This document shows positions 12,565 to 24,460 of a DNA stretch of 64,000 nt, piece after piece. How positions within the stretch are numbered: position 1 is the first letter of the stretch; every line of letters starts with the position of its first letter. The notes beneath the pieces were generated by a model. That model saw only the letters and a list, made by a program, of their open reading frames with translations, searched no databases and was not told where the DNA came from. The stretch comes from Raphanus sativus. Lineage: Eukaryota; Streptophyta; Magnoliopsida; Brassicales; Brassicaceae. Where the stretch lies: positions 51,939,265 to 52,003,264 of the forward strand of contig NC_079516.1 in the NCBI RefSeq assembly GCF_000801105.2. Direction: 5' to 3'. The position numbers and the translations under genes are program-made.

Positions 12565-13873
12565 TCATGGTTGCTTTGGTGTAGTTGAGGGAAGAAAGAT
12601 TGACTCAAGTAGCTGATCATGAGCAGAGCTCGATTCCTCCTCCGGCGATTGTTTTTGCTTTGGTGAAGTTGTTGAAGTAGAGAGATGAATTAGGATCGAA
12701 TCAAGTAGCTCATCATGATCATCACTCAGTTTCTCCGGCCATGGCATACGCTTCATCGGCTCTGGCGACTTCTCCCTCAAGCTGTTGTTTCAAAAAGTAA
12801 TGATAGATACACTCAAGGTCACTACAGCATGGCCATGTTAAAGAGTTTATATATAGACAAAAAGTTTGACATACTTTTTGAGAAGATTGTTGATGTTTTG
12901 GCGGGTATTGTAGAAGAGTGTTAAGTTCTCTCTCAACTGTAGTAGGAAGGGGAAACATGTTAGATTACTTTTCCTTCAGTCTAAGTTTTAGTGATTTGAA
13001 TAGGGAGATATGCTTTACCCTTGATGATGTGAGATTTGAATAAATCTGATTGAGGAGTTGCTCATTCTGTTTAAGAAGCTCATGGATGACCCCTGCATAA
13101 TCATTAAACGAATCCTTATTGATTATTTTGTCATATCTGTTTATTTTTAGGATAATTATTAAGATCTCATTGTCTGAAATCTTGAAACATCAGATATGCT
13201 ACTTACTATCTTCTTCTCTAAGAAGACGTGGAGCCGAGTTTGAAGCCACCACCATATCTATAGTCTCCTATAGATATCAAAACATGAAACAAGATGCAGT
13301 TAGTTAGGAGTTTAAACCAGAAGATAAGCACTGATCACATAGAGAGGTTCAATGTTTAATAAGAACCTCATTGTCAACAGTACCGGCTCTTCCATTGTGA
13401 TCTTCTTGTCTTCTCTTTTTCTGAGCGCGCGACAATATAACTATATCAGGGCATTGATTGTGAAACAGAGATTTTAACCTAACTTGAGGAAGAAGGATAA
13501 GAAAACATTTACATTTATCCATCTGCAACGCATAGCAACGTCTCTAACGGTCTTGTGCTGAAGCTCTGACGCGATTTTTGCGTATCGTAAGATGCTCGGA
13601 CTCGGTTCCCGCGAATACCTTTCGTGAAACACAAGAAAGTCAAGAAACTGGGGGAGAACCCTAGTATTGAATCTCCTAAGTTAGATATGGTTAAAAGAAA
13701 CTCGCTGACCTAACAAGAGCAGCTTCGAGAATCGCTTGTTCTTCGGAGCTCCAATTCATGGCGATACCTGGGAGGTGTTTTATCTCTGAGCTTTCCGGCG
13801 ACGTCGTGGAGTTTCCTAAGTATGCGTTTTGGTGATTCATGTTATCACCGTTTGACCATGAATGATTCGCCAT
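12565..13873 (-). CDS. DUF3755 family protein (At2g43470-like)
   Basis: Seven exons (minus): 13873-13710, 13618-13513, 13420-13367, 13267-13207, 13092-13019, 12936-12875, 12781-12565, giving 245 residues. The diagnostic block is a SANT/Myb-like helix region: WSSEEQAILEAALVR runs across the first intron into ILRYAKIASELQ, then KTVRDVAMRCRWINKKRRQE. A helical middle part (residues about 115-150) and the MPWPEKL motif follow. The C-terminal about 60 residues are Ser/Pro/Glu-rich and disordered. The family is plant-specific with no settled biochemical role; the Myb-like fold suggests DNA or protein binding in the nucleus, which is inference. The upstream frame from 13891 opens with TTG only, so the ATG at 13873 was chosen. 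Confidence 0.85.
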
Positions 13874-13885
13874 CAACACAGATAA

Positions 13886-13956
13886 AAGCAAATCTAGATG
13901 ATGGTATAAAAGCCCTAGCTCCGAATAATAAGCAAATCTAGATGATGGTATAAAAG
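13886..13956. repeat. 27-bp direct duplication upstream of the DUF3755 gene
   Basis: The 27-bp unit beginning AAGCAAATCTAGATGATGG occurs at 13886-13912 and again at 13930-13956, 17 bases apart, in the 5' leader/proximal promoter of the minus-strand gene. Confidence 0.85.
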
Positions 13957-14016
13957 GTTGAAGAAGAAATAATAATTACATTTTATATATGTAACCCGGG
14001 AAAAAAACAAATTAAA

Positions 14017-14667
14017 TCTATCTTATTAAAACAGAAACATTCTGTTGGACCTAACATTTATTTTGTAAGTTTTTAAATTAAATACATCTTTATACTTTAT
14101 AGTTAAACATACATTAAATTAATAATGTTCCTTTCTTTATACTACTATCCATGTTTCCAAACAATATATTTATTTCTTTATATTACTATCAACGTTTCCA
14201 AACAATATATTTATTTCTTTATACTACTATCAATGTTTCCAAATAATACAATAATTAATCTTAATTATTTTATATATATCATTTTCTCTTTAAAATTTTG
14301 TAGAAACGTCATAATTTCATAAATTGCAAAATAGTGAACTTTAAAATTTCGATTATAAGATTACAAATTATGAAACTATTACAATTTAAATCCAATTAGA
14401 TTACATATAAGTCATCCATCAGTTCAATCGGTTAGTCTCGGGTTTTAGTAATTTTTTAATATGAATATTTTAAAAACATAAATTGAATTGTCAGATCTCC
14501 GGATTAACCGGTATAATCACAATCGGGTTGAATTTAAAAATACTGATTTAAATGCAAAAATATTTTAAATACACACTTTTTAAAAATTACCAAATATTTT
14601 TTAAATTATTAATAAATTTTTTCATCGTAAAATATCCCGCGCTTCAAAAGCGCGGATCAAAATCTAG
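14017..14667 (+). mobile_element. Non-autonomous Helitron (651 bp)
   Basis: The left end starts TCTATCTTATTAAAACAG after an A (14016) and the right end stops at CTAG before a T (14668), matching Helitron insertion between A and T with 5' TC and 3' CTRR. An 8-bp hairpin, CCGCGCTT (14637-14644) and AAGCGCGG (14648-14655), sits 12 bases before the end. There is no coding capacity. Inside, about 14132-14250, a unit of about 42 bp (TTTCTTTATACTACTATC...) is repeated three times. The termini resemble the ATREP-type elements common in Arabidopsis and Brassica. Confidence 0.85.
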
Positions 14668-14855
14668 TAATAAATGTAAAAGCGAAACGTTGAAAGTGAC
14701 TCTTGTTAATTTGGTAAGGGAGAGTTCCTTACGTTTTATTTATTTATTTAGATTTAGTAGTTAACAATGATTAAAATTATACTTAGAAGCTGTATGTGTT
14801 TTGTCAAGTAGTTAATTTTCCATGATTGGAAAGACAACTATCAATGTCTCTTTAA

Positions 14856-15073
14856 GAGCATGATTAACTTCGATCTCTTAATCGGATTCTTAACTAATGA
14901 TTTAACATTAATTTTTTTTTAATTTTTTATATTTTTCGGTTAAGAAACGACTCTTATATCTCTTATTTAAGAGACGATTCTTAATTTTTTTAATTAAAAT
15001 TTAAGAAAACTTAGGAACCGTCTCTTAACCGAATCTAAAAACTCCATTTAAGAGACTAAGGTTAATCATAGTC
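14856..15073. mobile_element. Tourist/Harbinger-type MITE (218 bp)
   Basis: Terminal inverted repeats GAGCATGATTAAC (14856-14868) and GTTAATCATAGTC (15061-15073) match at 11 of 13 positions, and similarity continues inward (CTCTTAA motifs). The element is flanked by a TAA duplication (14853-14855 and 15074-15076), the expected 3-bp TWA site of PIF/Harbinger. No coding capacity. Confidence 0.85.
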
Positions 15074-15129
15074 TAACATCTTATCTTTCTTACTTTTCTC
15101 TCTCATCTATGCGCTTTTTTCTTTTCATT

Positions 15130-15460
15130 TCAACTAGATCTCTTGTTTTTCTTGAGTTTTCAAGCTTTTGAGTTTTCAATTTCGGTTTTGACTTTTCAAG
15201 ATTAAAAAGTTTCTTTAGTTGAATTTGTTTTCAATCGGTCAGATTATACTTTGGCCCCAATCACCATCTTTTTCAATTTCGGTTTTGAGTTTTCAGTCTC
15301 AACTTTTTTTTTAGGTCTTTCAATCTTGGATTTTCTTGGGTTTTCAATCTCAAATTTATCTTTATATTTAAATCTTGGATTTTAAATCTTAGATTTTCAA
15401 GCTTTTGAGTTTTCAATCTGAATTTTTTTTGAGTTTTCAATCTCAAGATCCAATGGCTTT
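15130..15460. repeat. Degenerate short tandem repeats
   Basis: A T-rich low-complexity stretch built from imperfect copies of GAGTTTTCAATCTC and GGATTTTCAATCTT-like words. No coding potential and no clear terminal structure. Confidence 0.6.
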
Positions 15461-15559
15461 TTATTTTCCTCTTTGGTCCTTTTTAAAAACACATTATGAT
15501 TAATGAATCACTTAGTCTACAAGCCAGCCCAATAATCCACACTATCACTCAATTCGTTT

Positions 15560-16000
15560 GCGGATTGTTTTGTTGTTTTCAATCCGAGGCAATGATAATT
15601 ACGGCGCCGAATTTCCAATTCCTCTGAATCTGCATGGTCCAATAACAGAGAACAAACTTGTGAATGCAGTACTTGTTTAAACAAGGGCATACTGGTTAAA
15701 TGTGGATGGATTGGAATCATCTTTCAGTTTTTTTCCTCTTCTATCCGATCAACTCCTTTATTGTACCATCCCGACAACAGGGTTTCTACCATGTGGATAA
15801 CCACTGTATGAAAGACCGAAACGTTTGGATTGAAACTTCCGATAATGTTTCTCGTTATTTGGTAGGAAACCAAAATCATGTTATTCCTCATGACCTTCCT
15901 TACCGGTTCAATGTCTGCGAGGCCACCAAACCGGTCCTTGGTGGGTACTAAATTATCCGCTTGGTCTGCCGTGTTTATCGCCGGGGTGGAAACGTGGACC
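15560..16000. pseudogene. Unrecognised degraded coding remnant
   Basis: Base composition here is clearly more balanced than in the surrounding AT-rich DNA, and both strands carry 60-90-codon open stretches. On the plus strand, frames read protein-like but are broken by stops and frame changes: for example a FPIPLNLHGPITENK segment before a TAA near 15677, then a continuation in another frame. I do not recognise the parent family. It may be an old gene fragment or a transposon-carried piece, as it lies 480 bp from a MITE. No function is proposed. Confidence 0.4.
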
Positions 16001-16059
16001 ACGTAAATTTTTTGTGCAGTATCTCTACTTTCAGGTTTAAGCCGATTACATTTTTCTTC

Positions 16060-16145
16060 GAATTTATTAATGTAATCATGTTTTTATTGATGTAATCTCC
16101 TTTTTATTAATGTAATCTCGTTTTATTAATGTAATTTTGTTATCT
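16060..16145. repeat. Short tandem repeat, TTATTAATGTAATCTC-like unit
   Basis: About four imperfect copies of a 20-24 bp unit containing ATTAATGTAATC in AT-rich intergenic DNA. Confidence 0.7.
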
Positions 16146-16149
16146 TTAA

Positions 16150-17782
16150 TGAAATATAATATGAGATTTTAGTTAGAAAACTATTTAAAAGTTACAAAAA
16201 CATCATGCACCATTATTGTAGACCATAAACTGTTAAACACAATTAGTATATTCCTATGGATGTCTGTGTTCATATAAGAGTTTACCGTGAGGCGACAAGA
16301 ATATGATATGTCTATATACTTCATATATATTTGTTTTATGTGATTTTTTCGATTAATATATGCATATTTGCATGCGCTGGCAACATTTTTTCTTGAATAA
16401 TCAAAAAGTAATTTCATCTCTTTGTCATAAATCTAAAAAGTAAATAATTTTTCCCAACGAAAATTGTACCTAAATACCAAACACCTGATACTTCTTTAGT
16501 TCTTTACCACTAAACTAACAACTCGTTGGTTACACATCATTAAACAAATTTAAGGATTCATAAAACAAATTCAAGAAATTTACATTTTTATGTGTAATAA
16601 TAATATTGAAGTTCTAGATTGTGAGTTGTTGTGACTGCATTTGCCGTAAGAATGCATTTGAAGCACAAACAATGGAAAATGCCAACCATTCATGTGTCAA
16701 CGAACTAATTATTGATCAGGAGTTTCCAGCTGTTTTTATTCGTATCAATATGACATCCTCTCATGTAGTGACGTTTTTCTTTTTGTATTGTACTTCTTTT
16801 TATAGTATATGGTTAGAGATTATATATAATTCATATTCACATGTCCATACAATAAATACGAACTAATGAGAAATGGATCTCGTAGTTCTGCGTCGAATTC
16901 TAAGCAACGCGCATATTCGGAGTCAAGATCACAGTAAAGCACGTTGCTTCACTATCTGATTATCATAAAGTAGTTTACATATATACACACAATTTATATT
17001 TTGAGGTATCATATTACGCACGTATAATATTAGTTCTCAAGAAATTCATATTCTTAAATGATAACTCCAATCGTGTTGAATTCTTTTTTTTTCAAAAATA
17101 AGTTTTTCAATTCAATTTTATTTTTATTTTTTTCTCAAAAAAATATTTTAAAATCCAAAATTCCTTTTAAACTATTTTAAAATTATTATTTAAAATTTTA
17201 AATAATTATTTATTTATTTTTAAATCATAAATCCTATCTTACAAAACCATATTCCTCAAATATAAATCCTAAATCTAGATTAGTTAATTATAGAAATACA
17301 AATTTTTTCTCTGTTTAATGAAATATTTTAGTCATTTTAATCTTCAATTTTATGATTTAAAAATGGTTTTATCGTAGGAAAGTTTTCAAAATATTATAGG
17401 AGGAGATTGATTTCCATAAATCAAATCACCATCTTTATTAAAAACATTTTTTAATCTTTGATACACTCATTTTTCATGCAAATTATTTCTCAGAATATCT
17501 TCAAATAATTGACTGTAGACCACCAATCACGAACATCGCTATTGCTACATTTATATGAGTAGCAACAGAAATAATGAGGTCGAGCAAAGCTGGACACAAG
17601 AGGCCAAGACTTAATTTTCCCTAACACAGATAAGAACAACAACAAACTGATCAAATATAGAGAATCCAAGACAGACGAAGCAGAACCAAAACGACAACGA
17701 AACGATATACTAACTTACCCAGACATATCACATCATACATTTAATTTCGCGAAACATAATTAACATGTTCTTCTCATCATCA
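16150..17782. other. AT-rich intergenic DNA downstream of the KAI2 gene
   Basis: No gene supported. The stretch 17080-17460 is extremely AT-rich with long T and A runs. Open frames here (for example 16621-16866) lack any family signature. Confidence 0.4.
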
Positions 17783-18901
17783 TCAGACAGCAATGTCGTT
17801 GCGGATGTGACGGAGGAGAACGGGAGTAACAGTGGCCGGGGAGCTAAGCTGAGGAAGATGACCCTCTGTAGACATAACCTCGACTACGGATTCAGACCCG
17901 AGATTGGTGTGAAGATACTCGGCTACGGAGACCGGTACGGCTAAATCTTTAGAGCTTTGGACGATGTGACAAGGGACAGAGACAAAAGGTAAGATTTGTC
18001 TCATGTCGCTACTGAAAATGGTCTGAGCCATGGAGAGAGCTATGTCTGGACGCATGTTGAAGAGCGTCCTGCTGAATTCTTGAACCGCTGCTGAGTCTAA
18101 GTCTCCACCTACCACCAGTGGAGCGAAACCTAAGCACCACGCTTTGTAGTTGCTTTGCATCGCTTCAAAAAGCTGCTTTATATCTTCTTGGTCGAATCCA
18201 CCTTCGTAATCATCATCGTTCACGAATCTAAAGCGCACCAAAAGAATAAAAAAACTATTAACTAAAAAAAGAAAAATCTGTAACAGTTTAATAATTTTTG
18301 ATAAATAGGATAATTCAGCAAGAGAAGGAACATGGATGTACTTTCTTCGAAGCATGGTGGGATCTCAAAATTTGAGGACCATAAACATTTTTAAAGAATA
18401 TTTGTAACTTCTTTTAAAAAAAAAAATTATAGATCTATATCTATTAGAAATGTCTAGAATTTTTGGAGGCTAAGCCAAGCTTATGTCCGAAAATGAGAAA
18501 TAATAGCAAAAGATATCGATCGAAACATACCTTGGGGAAGCAGAAACCATGACGATTTTGGAGAAGAGTTCAGGTCGGTGAAGAGAAGCCAAGACACCAA
18601 CCATGGCGGAAAGAGAGTGACCAACAAAGATACAAGACTCGATATTAAGTTCTTCTAAGATTGCAATCAAATCAAAGGCGAAACCTTCGAGAGTTGAGTA
18701 ACGATCAAAGTCGAAATATTCCGGATTGGTCGTACCGGCTCCCATGTTGTCGTAGAGCACGATGCGGTACTCGTCGACCAGATGTGGAACCAGGTGTCTC
18801 CACACTGACTGGTCCGTACCGAACCCGTGACCTAATACGACCGTCCCTTTATTTCCTGAGCCAATCACCTTCACGTTGTGAGCTTCCTCTACTACACCCA
18901 T
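17783..18901 (-). CDS. KAI2: KAI2/HTL-type alpha/beta hydrolase receptor (paralogue)
   Basis: Two exons (minus), 18901-18531 and 18227-17783, joined at SASPR|F, the conserved KAI2 intron position; 271 residues (270 in Arabidopsis KAI2). KAI2 is an alpha/beta-hydrolase receptor for karrikins and an unknown endogenous ligand; it signals with MAX2 and SMAX1/SMXL2 in seed and seedling development. The catalytic triad is intact: Ser96 in GHSLSAM, Asp218 in SKDLAVP, His247 in EGHLPQLS. One extra residue near position 18 shifts numbering by +1. Pocket residues differ from my recollection of Arabidopsis KAI2: Leu97 (V96), Phe125 (Y124), Met190 (V189), Ala191 (G190), while Trp154 and Phe158 are kept. 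Arabidopsis KAI2 is on chromosome 4, so this copy is non-syntenic. The intron argues for DNA-level duplication. Confidence 0.92.
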
Positions 18902-19834
18902 CTCTCTCTCTCTCTCTCTTTTTTTTTTGAACTTCTATCTCTCTCTCTCTCTAGACGTAAGAAAATTTTATCCACCTTTAGAAATTCGATTCTATTTGGC
19001 CACCCGAATCGTCTTAAATGATAAGAAAATACGGATCTTGCGGGTCTCGTGGTCATTAGTCTTTAGACCAACGGTTTTTTGGGATTACAGCACAGTTATC
19101 AAAAAAAAAAAAAAAAAAAAGAAGCCACATATAAAGACAGCAATTTGGCGAACAAATTTGCATGAAGTACGCGAAACTTCTTTTCAACTGTGTACTATGT
19201 TGGTTGTAATTTGGCTTCCAATATAAGATAAGATCAGATGAAATAGTTGACACGTGGGGACGGTAAGTTGCACCACACGGGGACGGCGGACCTAAAGAAT
19301 AATAATCAGGAGCCAGGTGAATATATAGCTACAGTGAAATCACCTATCTACATAAAAAAAAAATCACCTACATAAAATCAATACATTTATAATACCGAAT
19401 GATAATCGTCTAGAACCAGAAATTGCATGGTTCTTGTTACGTGGAATGCCAATGTAAGTTTGTAACTTTGTATATAAAAACGGAAACCGATATTCTGGAT
19501 CGGTTATTTCAAGGTAGTTTTGGTTTATACTGAACTGAACCTCCTAAACCGGGATCAAAACACATTGCATTGCAGCTACATCGATCATTGACCGTCTCCA
19601 CAATTTCAACAAGACCGGTAAAACCAAACCCCACTCTATGAACATCTCTTTCCTCTCTGAGATGGAAAGGCCAGACCGATCTGACAGCTTCACAAATCTG
19701 TTCTTGAAGTAGATCAATAATTTCTTTACAAAGATGACACCACGAAAAATCTTTGAGAAGCTCTCAGATAGTTTCGAGGATATAATAATATACGAAGAGA
19801 CGGACAGCAGCAGGCTTAGAAACTAAAACAAAGA

Positions 19835-19894
<60 letters not shown>

Positions 19895-20562
19895 ATTGCA
19901 AGAAGCATAAACATGAAACAACAGGGGTAAAAAAAGATTGAAAACTCTATGTTTATGATATAGATTTATGTTGTCATTCATTACATTGTGATCGCCGTGA
20001 AAAAGGCTTCTCTGCAGCTAACACTAACAGAGATTGATTCTTCTTTGTGTGTTTCTTTCTAAAAAGTAGATTTTTTTTAACTGGTATTCACATAAGTATA
20101 AAGTGTATGCAGTCAAAATTGTTCCCGCACGCACGAAAGAGAAAATAATGTTTTTTTTATTTGTGTCTAACCTCTTTGGTTCATGAGAGTCTTAAGACTC
20201 TCTCTCAGTTTGTGTAGTGCCAAGCCATTCAATGTCTCACAAGCTTCTCAGTCTGTTCTTGCCTGTTCCTCCCTTCCTGGTAGCTTCAAGAAGATGCCAA
20301 ACAATTACATTAACAAATAACAGAGGCTTTATCATGCATACCTTCTGCATGCTAGATCAGTACTGTGCAAGATTGTTTGGCAAACACACTTGTTTCAATG
20401 GGAAATGATTACCTCAAAAAGGTTGTCAAACATGTTGTCTTCGACAGAAACCTCTTCCTCGAAACTCACTATCAAAAGATGACCTACTTGTTGTCTAAGC
20501 TGCTACTTCTTCTTCGTTCTAGTTTTATCTTATTATACTGTTGTTTATACGTAGAATCTGAC
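18902..20562. other. KAI2 promoter side and TBC-gene 3' flank
   Basis: No gene supported. CT-rich stretches at 18902-18955 are probably KAI2 5' leader. There is an A-run at 19100-19120 and a long (TC)n microsatellite at 19841-19892. From about 20160 the sequence is probably 3' UTR of the minus-strand TBC gene. Confidence 0.4.
19841..19892. repeat. (TC)26 microsatellite
   Basis: An uninterrupted TC dinucleotide run of 52 bases. Confidence 0.97.
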
Positions 20563-23494
20563 TTAGTCACCATTCTGAGCGGGAGGACTATGATGTGAAG
20601 AACTCTTTGTTTGGCTCTGGGTCTCACCATGTCTTTGAGTCTCTTCATGGTTCTGGCTCTCAATATGCGTTCTATGCTCGATCTGAACCTGGTTAGTGTG
20701 GCTCTTGATCTTGATTACCTGACTCTAACAAGCGTTCAACAATTAAAATGGGCGAAACAACAGAATAATCCATAACCATATAAACTTACCTTATACATGT
20801 ACTTCCTACGAAGCTTCATGGCTGTGCGTATGCATCTCCTTACTCGAAATACAAGAACCTTATCATTGAAAATCTGTTAAAAAAAACATCTTCTTAATCA
20901 GTGGATATGCAATCTCATCAACAACAAGTAAGGTGAAAGTCTTTTCTACCTGTATCATGTCATCAATAGAGCGAGTTTCCTTAATGATCTTATGTCTGTT
21001 CATGATTAAAATCGCCGCCACACAAAAGACAGGAAGAGCATCATCTCCTCCTCTCCTGATTGCCGAAACTACACAAGGGACATGCGGTGTTCTTGTTGTT
21101 GTTCTATCGTTCCTTGACCAAAGACTTCTTGTCAAACCACATAAGTGATATGATGACGACTTCATCCCACTCTCCTCAGAGAGCGGACCTGTCTTTGGCA
21201 AAGGACCACTCTTCGGTAGCAAACCGCTCCTAGACAACAAACCGCTGCTCCTTGAAATAGGCCCGCTCTTTGAACTCGTTGGTTCCCTCTTCATACTAAC
21301 TCCATTTCCCTCGTATACCGCTTCTTCACTCACCTCGGCTTCAGATTTTCTCGGAAGATGAATCACCAGAGGCTCCAAGCAATCATTCTCCAGAGCTTCA
21401 GCAACAGATTCATCATAATCAGCTGCCCACATCATCTTAACATCAAAACACAAAAATTGCAATGGTTAGTCACAAAAGTAGTTGAAAGAAACAGAAGACT
21501 GAAGAACAGAAGAGCGCTGCATGCATGCACACCTCCCACATTCTGAGAGCTTCATTAAAAGACAATTCTCGCCGGAACAGAACTAAAAGCATACGGAAAG
21601 CAAAATGAAGACTCTCAGCACCAATACGCGATAAGTGAGAAAAGATATCTTTATCTGTGAGTTGCAGTATGTGCCACAGTGATTGCAACTGATCCATCAC
21701 TCCTGTTGGACCCTCCATTTGGAAATTCGCCCGCTGCACAAAATAGAACACATAGTGATGATGAAGCGGAGGCTTTATAGGATAGAACTAATATTAAGTA
21801 AATTGGTATTACCGTTCTTCTTATGAGCATTTCAAAGCACCAAAAGGCATCAGCATTGTCTTCAAAAAGAACGATGAAAGGAGAGACTAAATCACTCATT
21901 CCTATCAACAGATTTGCCAAACATAAAGAGTTAGTATCATATTCCAATTTTTAACATATATCTAAAAAAAGATCAATAAGAGAGATATGGAACAACCTTG
22001 GCAATAACCAGTTGCAGGATCAACCCAAGCGTAAACCGCAAGGATATCAGACATTCTTCCTAGGTTTCCTGGATCCTCGTAGAACTCTAGGTGGCTGTCC
22101 GTCCTTACCACATCAACAACTGAGCAAACCAGAGAGAGAGAGAGTTAGCTATGGAAAGATGCAAACTGGGACAGAAAAAAGGAATCATTCTCTACACCTA
22201 TTCGATGCAATGTCCAAAGCCATTCAGACACTCGATCTTCTGTGACGTTCCCTACACGAGAGGGAGTCTCCTTTACTGATGCTATTTCTGATATTCTCAA
22301 GCCAGGACCAGGATAAGACGATGGTCCAACAGAATCCGAATGCATCACTTCGATCTCTGAAGTAGTGGTGGGCTTATGCTGTTGCTGCTCTCTAACTAAA
22401 TCAGCATTCTTATCAACTCGAAAATGGTGCATTCCCTCCTCATCCTCCTCCTCAGATCTTATCTCACTGTCTGGCGTAGAAACCTCAATTTTGTCTAAAC
22501 TCTTCCTCCCAAACAAATCTGTAACCGGCAGCAGCGAGGGGAAGTCGTAATAACCGCCGGCAGGGGAAGCAGCAAAGCCATATGAAGTTTTGTAAACAAC
22601 GCCCTCGGGACTATCTCTTCCGCTTACTAAATCAATAGACTCACTAGAGCTTCCCCTTCTGTGTACATGAGGTGCATCAGTACCATTATTACTCCAATCA
22701 CTGTGATGATTATCAGTATTATCATCTAGACAAGCTTCTTCTATGTTTTCATCTGTAGTAGTAGCAACCTTTACCGACTCATCTCTATAAGATTTCCGCA
22801 TATCCATGACTTTAGACCCAACAACATAGGCAAGCGAACCAGTTCCCACGCTTGAATGCATCGTCTGGCATTGATTGAGCAATTCATCGTACCGTTTCCT
22901 ACGTGAAAAATACAATTAACACTCACTCTTAAGTAGTAACTCAATCAAACAGTGTTACCTTCGGGCAGCTCTGAGTTGGTTACGGTGCTCAGAGGTGCTG
23001 CTCAACTCATAACAGCCAAGTAAAAACTCCCAAACCTCAGCTCTAATAGACGGATCGATTCCCTAACAAGGATAATACATTTAGAGCCATGATACATCAT
23101 CAAAAACATCTTAGAGCAAAAAAAAAGTGGAAAGAAGCAATACCCCCAAAATGATTAATTTGAGGGCCTTTTGGAAACCAGAAACTCTTCCATCACTATC
23201 AAAAGACGCCTGCCACTTCTCTGGCTTAAGCATTTTGCCGATCTGTCACACCATTACAAATCAACTTTCACACACACAAAAGAACCAAAGCTTCTTCATT
23301 TGTAAAAAAGAACAAAAACAAAAGGGTGGGGGTAAAAAGGAGAAAGAGCTTACAGTGATAACAACCTGAATGTGTGACTGTGAAAGACAAGGCTCGCTCA
23401 AATCTCGAACCAAAGATCCAACTTTCTGCAAACTCACTACTCCTGCTTTTCCACAGCTCCATTGTTTTCCTTCTCCTCCTCCACCAGAACACAT
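20563..23494 (-). CDS. TBC-domain Rab GTPase-activating protein (At2g43490-like)
   Basis: Ten coding exons (minus): 23494-23354, 23242-23144, 23062-22959, 22898-22198, 22119-21997, 21901-21813, 21733-21533, 21435-20950, 20873-20790, 20718-20563, giving 727 residues with consistent phases. The TBC domain accelerates GTP hydrolysis by Rab proteins in membrane traffic. It begins near residue 35 (KMLKPEKW) and is split by a long acidic, Ser-rich insert (exon 4). It resumes with the arginine-finger motif IVVDVVR and the glutamine-finger motif GYCQG, then continues through FWCFEMLI and LSRIGAESLHFAFR. After the domain there is a repetitive SGPLPKTGPL-type linker, a predicted hydrophobic stretch (LPVFCVAAILIMNRH) and a basic tail. 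Both catalytic fingers are present, so it should be an active GAP. The order with NLP8 (next, divergent) is conserved. Confidence 0.92.
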
Positions 23495-24229
23495 CAGTCC
23501 CTCTCACTTCACAACTCTTCTGCAACATTCATCATCACTTTGTATAGACACAAATAAATCAATAAGGATCCACCATTTATTCATTATATGGAATTGAAAA
23601 AAAACAGATCTTTACTGTGATCAAAATTCACATTTTCACAGAGATGCCAAAAATTAACAAACTTGAGTTGTATCTAGTCCAGTAAAAAAAAAACATGATT
23701 TAGATTTCAGACAGAACATAGAGAAACAGATCACCAGACCGGTCAGATTAAGTTTCCTTAAAAAAAGAGATTAAAAACAGAAACTTTCCTTAAAAGTTTA
23801 CATACATTTAGCGCTCAAGATGAATATACATGGACGCAGAGAGAGATAAGGAAAGAACCTTGGCTTGGAGGGTCAGTGATCATGAAGGATGATGATCTTC
23901 TCCGATCTCCATTGTTTCATGGGCGACGGAAAGTTCGTTCCTTTTTTTTTCTTCTCTCTCCCCTTTTTCTGATCAGAGTGTATTTATTTTCTCTCTTTTT
24001 TTGTTTTTTATTTATTTTTGTTGTTGTTTTCGTCCTTTTATTTAGGCTAATAACGCTTGCGGAAGATTTAATAAAACGTTTATCTCAAAAAGAATTAAAG
24101 TGGAAGTGTGGAAATAATTGTTATTGACTTAATTATAGCCCTTTTTATAGGACTAATGGAAAAGTCGGTGCCATAATTCATAATAATCAATTGAGATCAT
24201 CATACCATTTATAAGGGAACAAGATCATA

Positions 24230-24458
24230 CTCCCTCTGTTTCTGAATAAGTGTCGTTTTAGAGTTATGCACACGGATTAAGAAATCATTAAATTTTGCAT
24301 ATTTTCCATACAAAAACATCATTACCCATACATCTCAACCAATAGAAAAATAAAATACGGAATAAAATTAATAAATTATGCATTGAAATACTAAAACGAC
24401 ACTTATTTTGCAACGAAAATTTTTTTCTACAATGACACTTATTGAGAAACGGAGGGAG
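24230..24458. mobile_element. Stowaway-like (Tc1/mariner) MITE, 229 bp
   Basis: Inverted ends CTCCCTCTGTTTC and GAAACGGAGGGAG lie inside TA dinucleotides (24228-24229 and 24459-24460). Inner repeats around AAGTGTCGTTTTAG / AAAACGACACTT give a long imperfect foldback. No coding capacity. Confidence 0.88.
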
Positions 24459-24460
24459 TA

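Noticed and set aside
15517..16002. Minus-strand frames as one intact gene
   Set aside because: The two frames cannot be joined by good splice sites and no family signature is visible.
20863..21462. Single long frame in the TBC gene read as a separate 199-residue protein
   Set aside because: Splice sites on both sides join it to the neighbouring TBC exons in phase.
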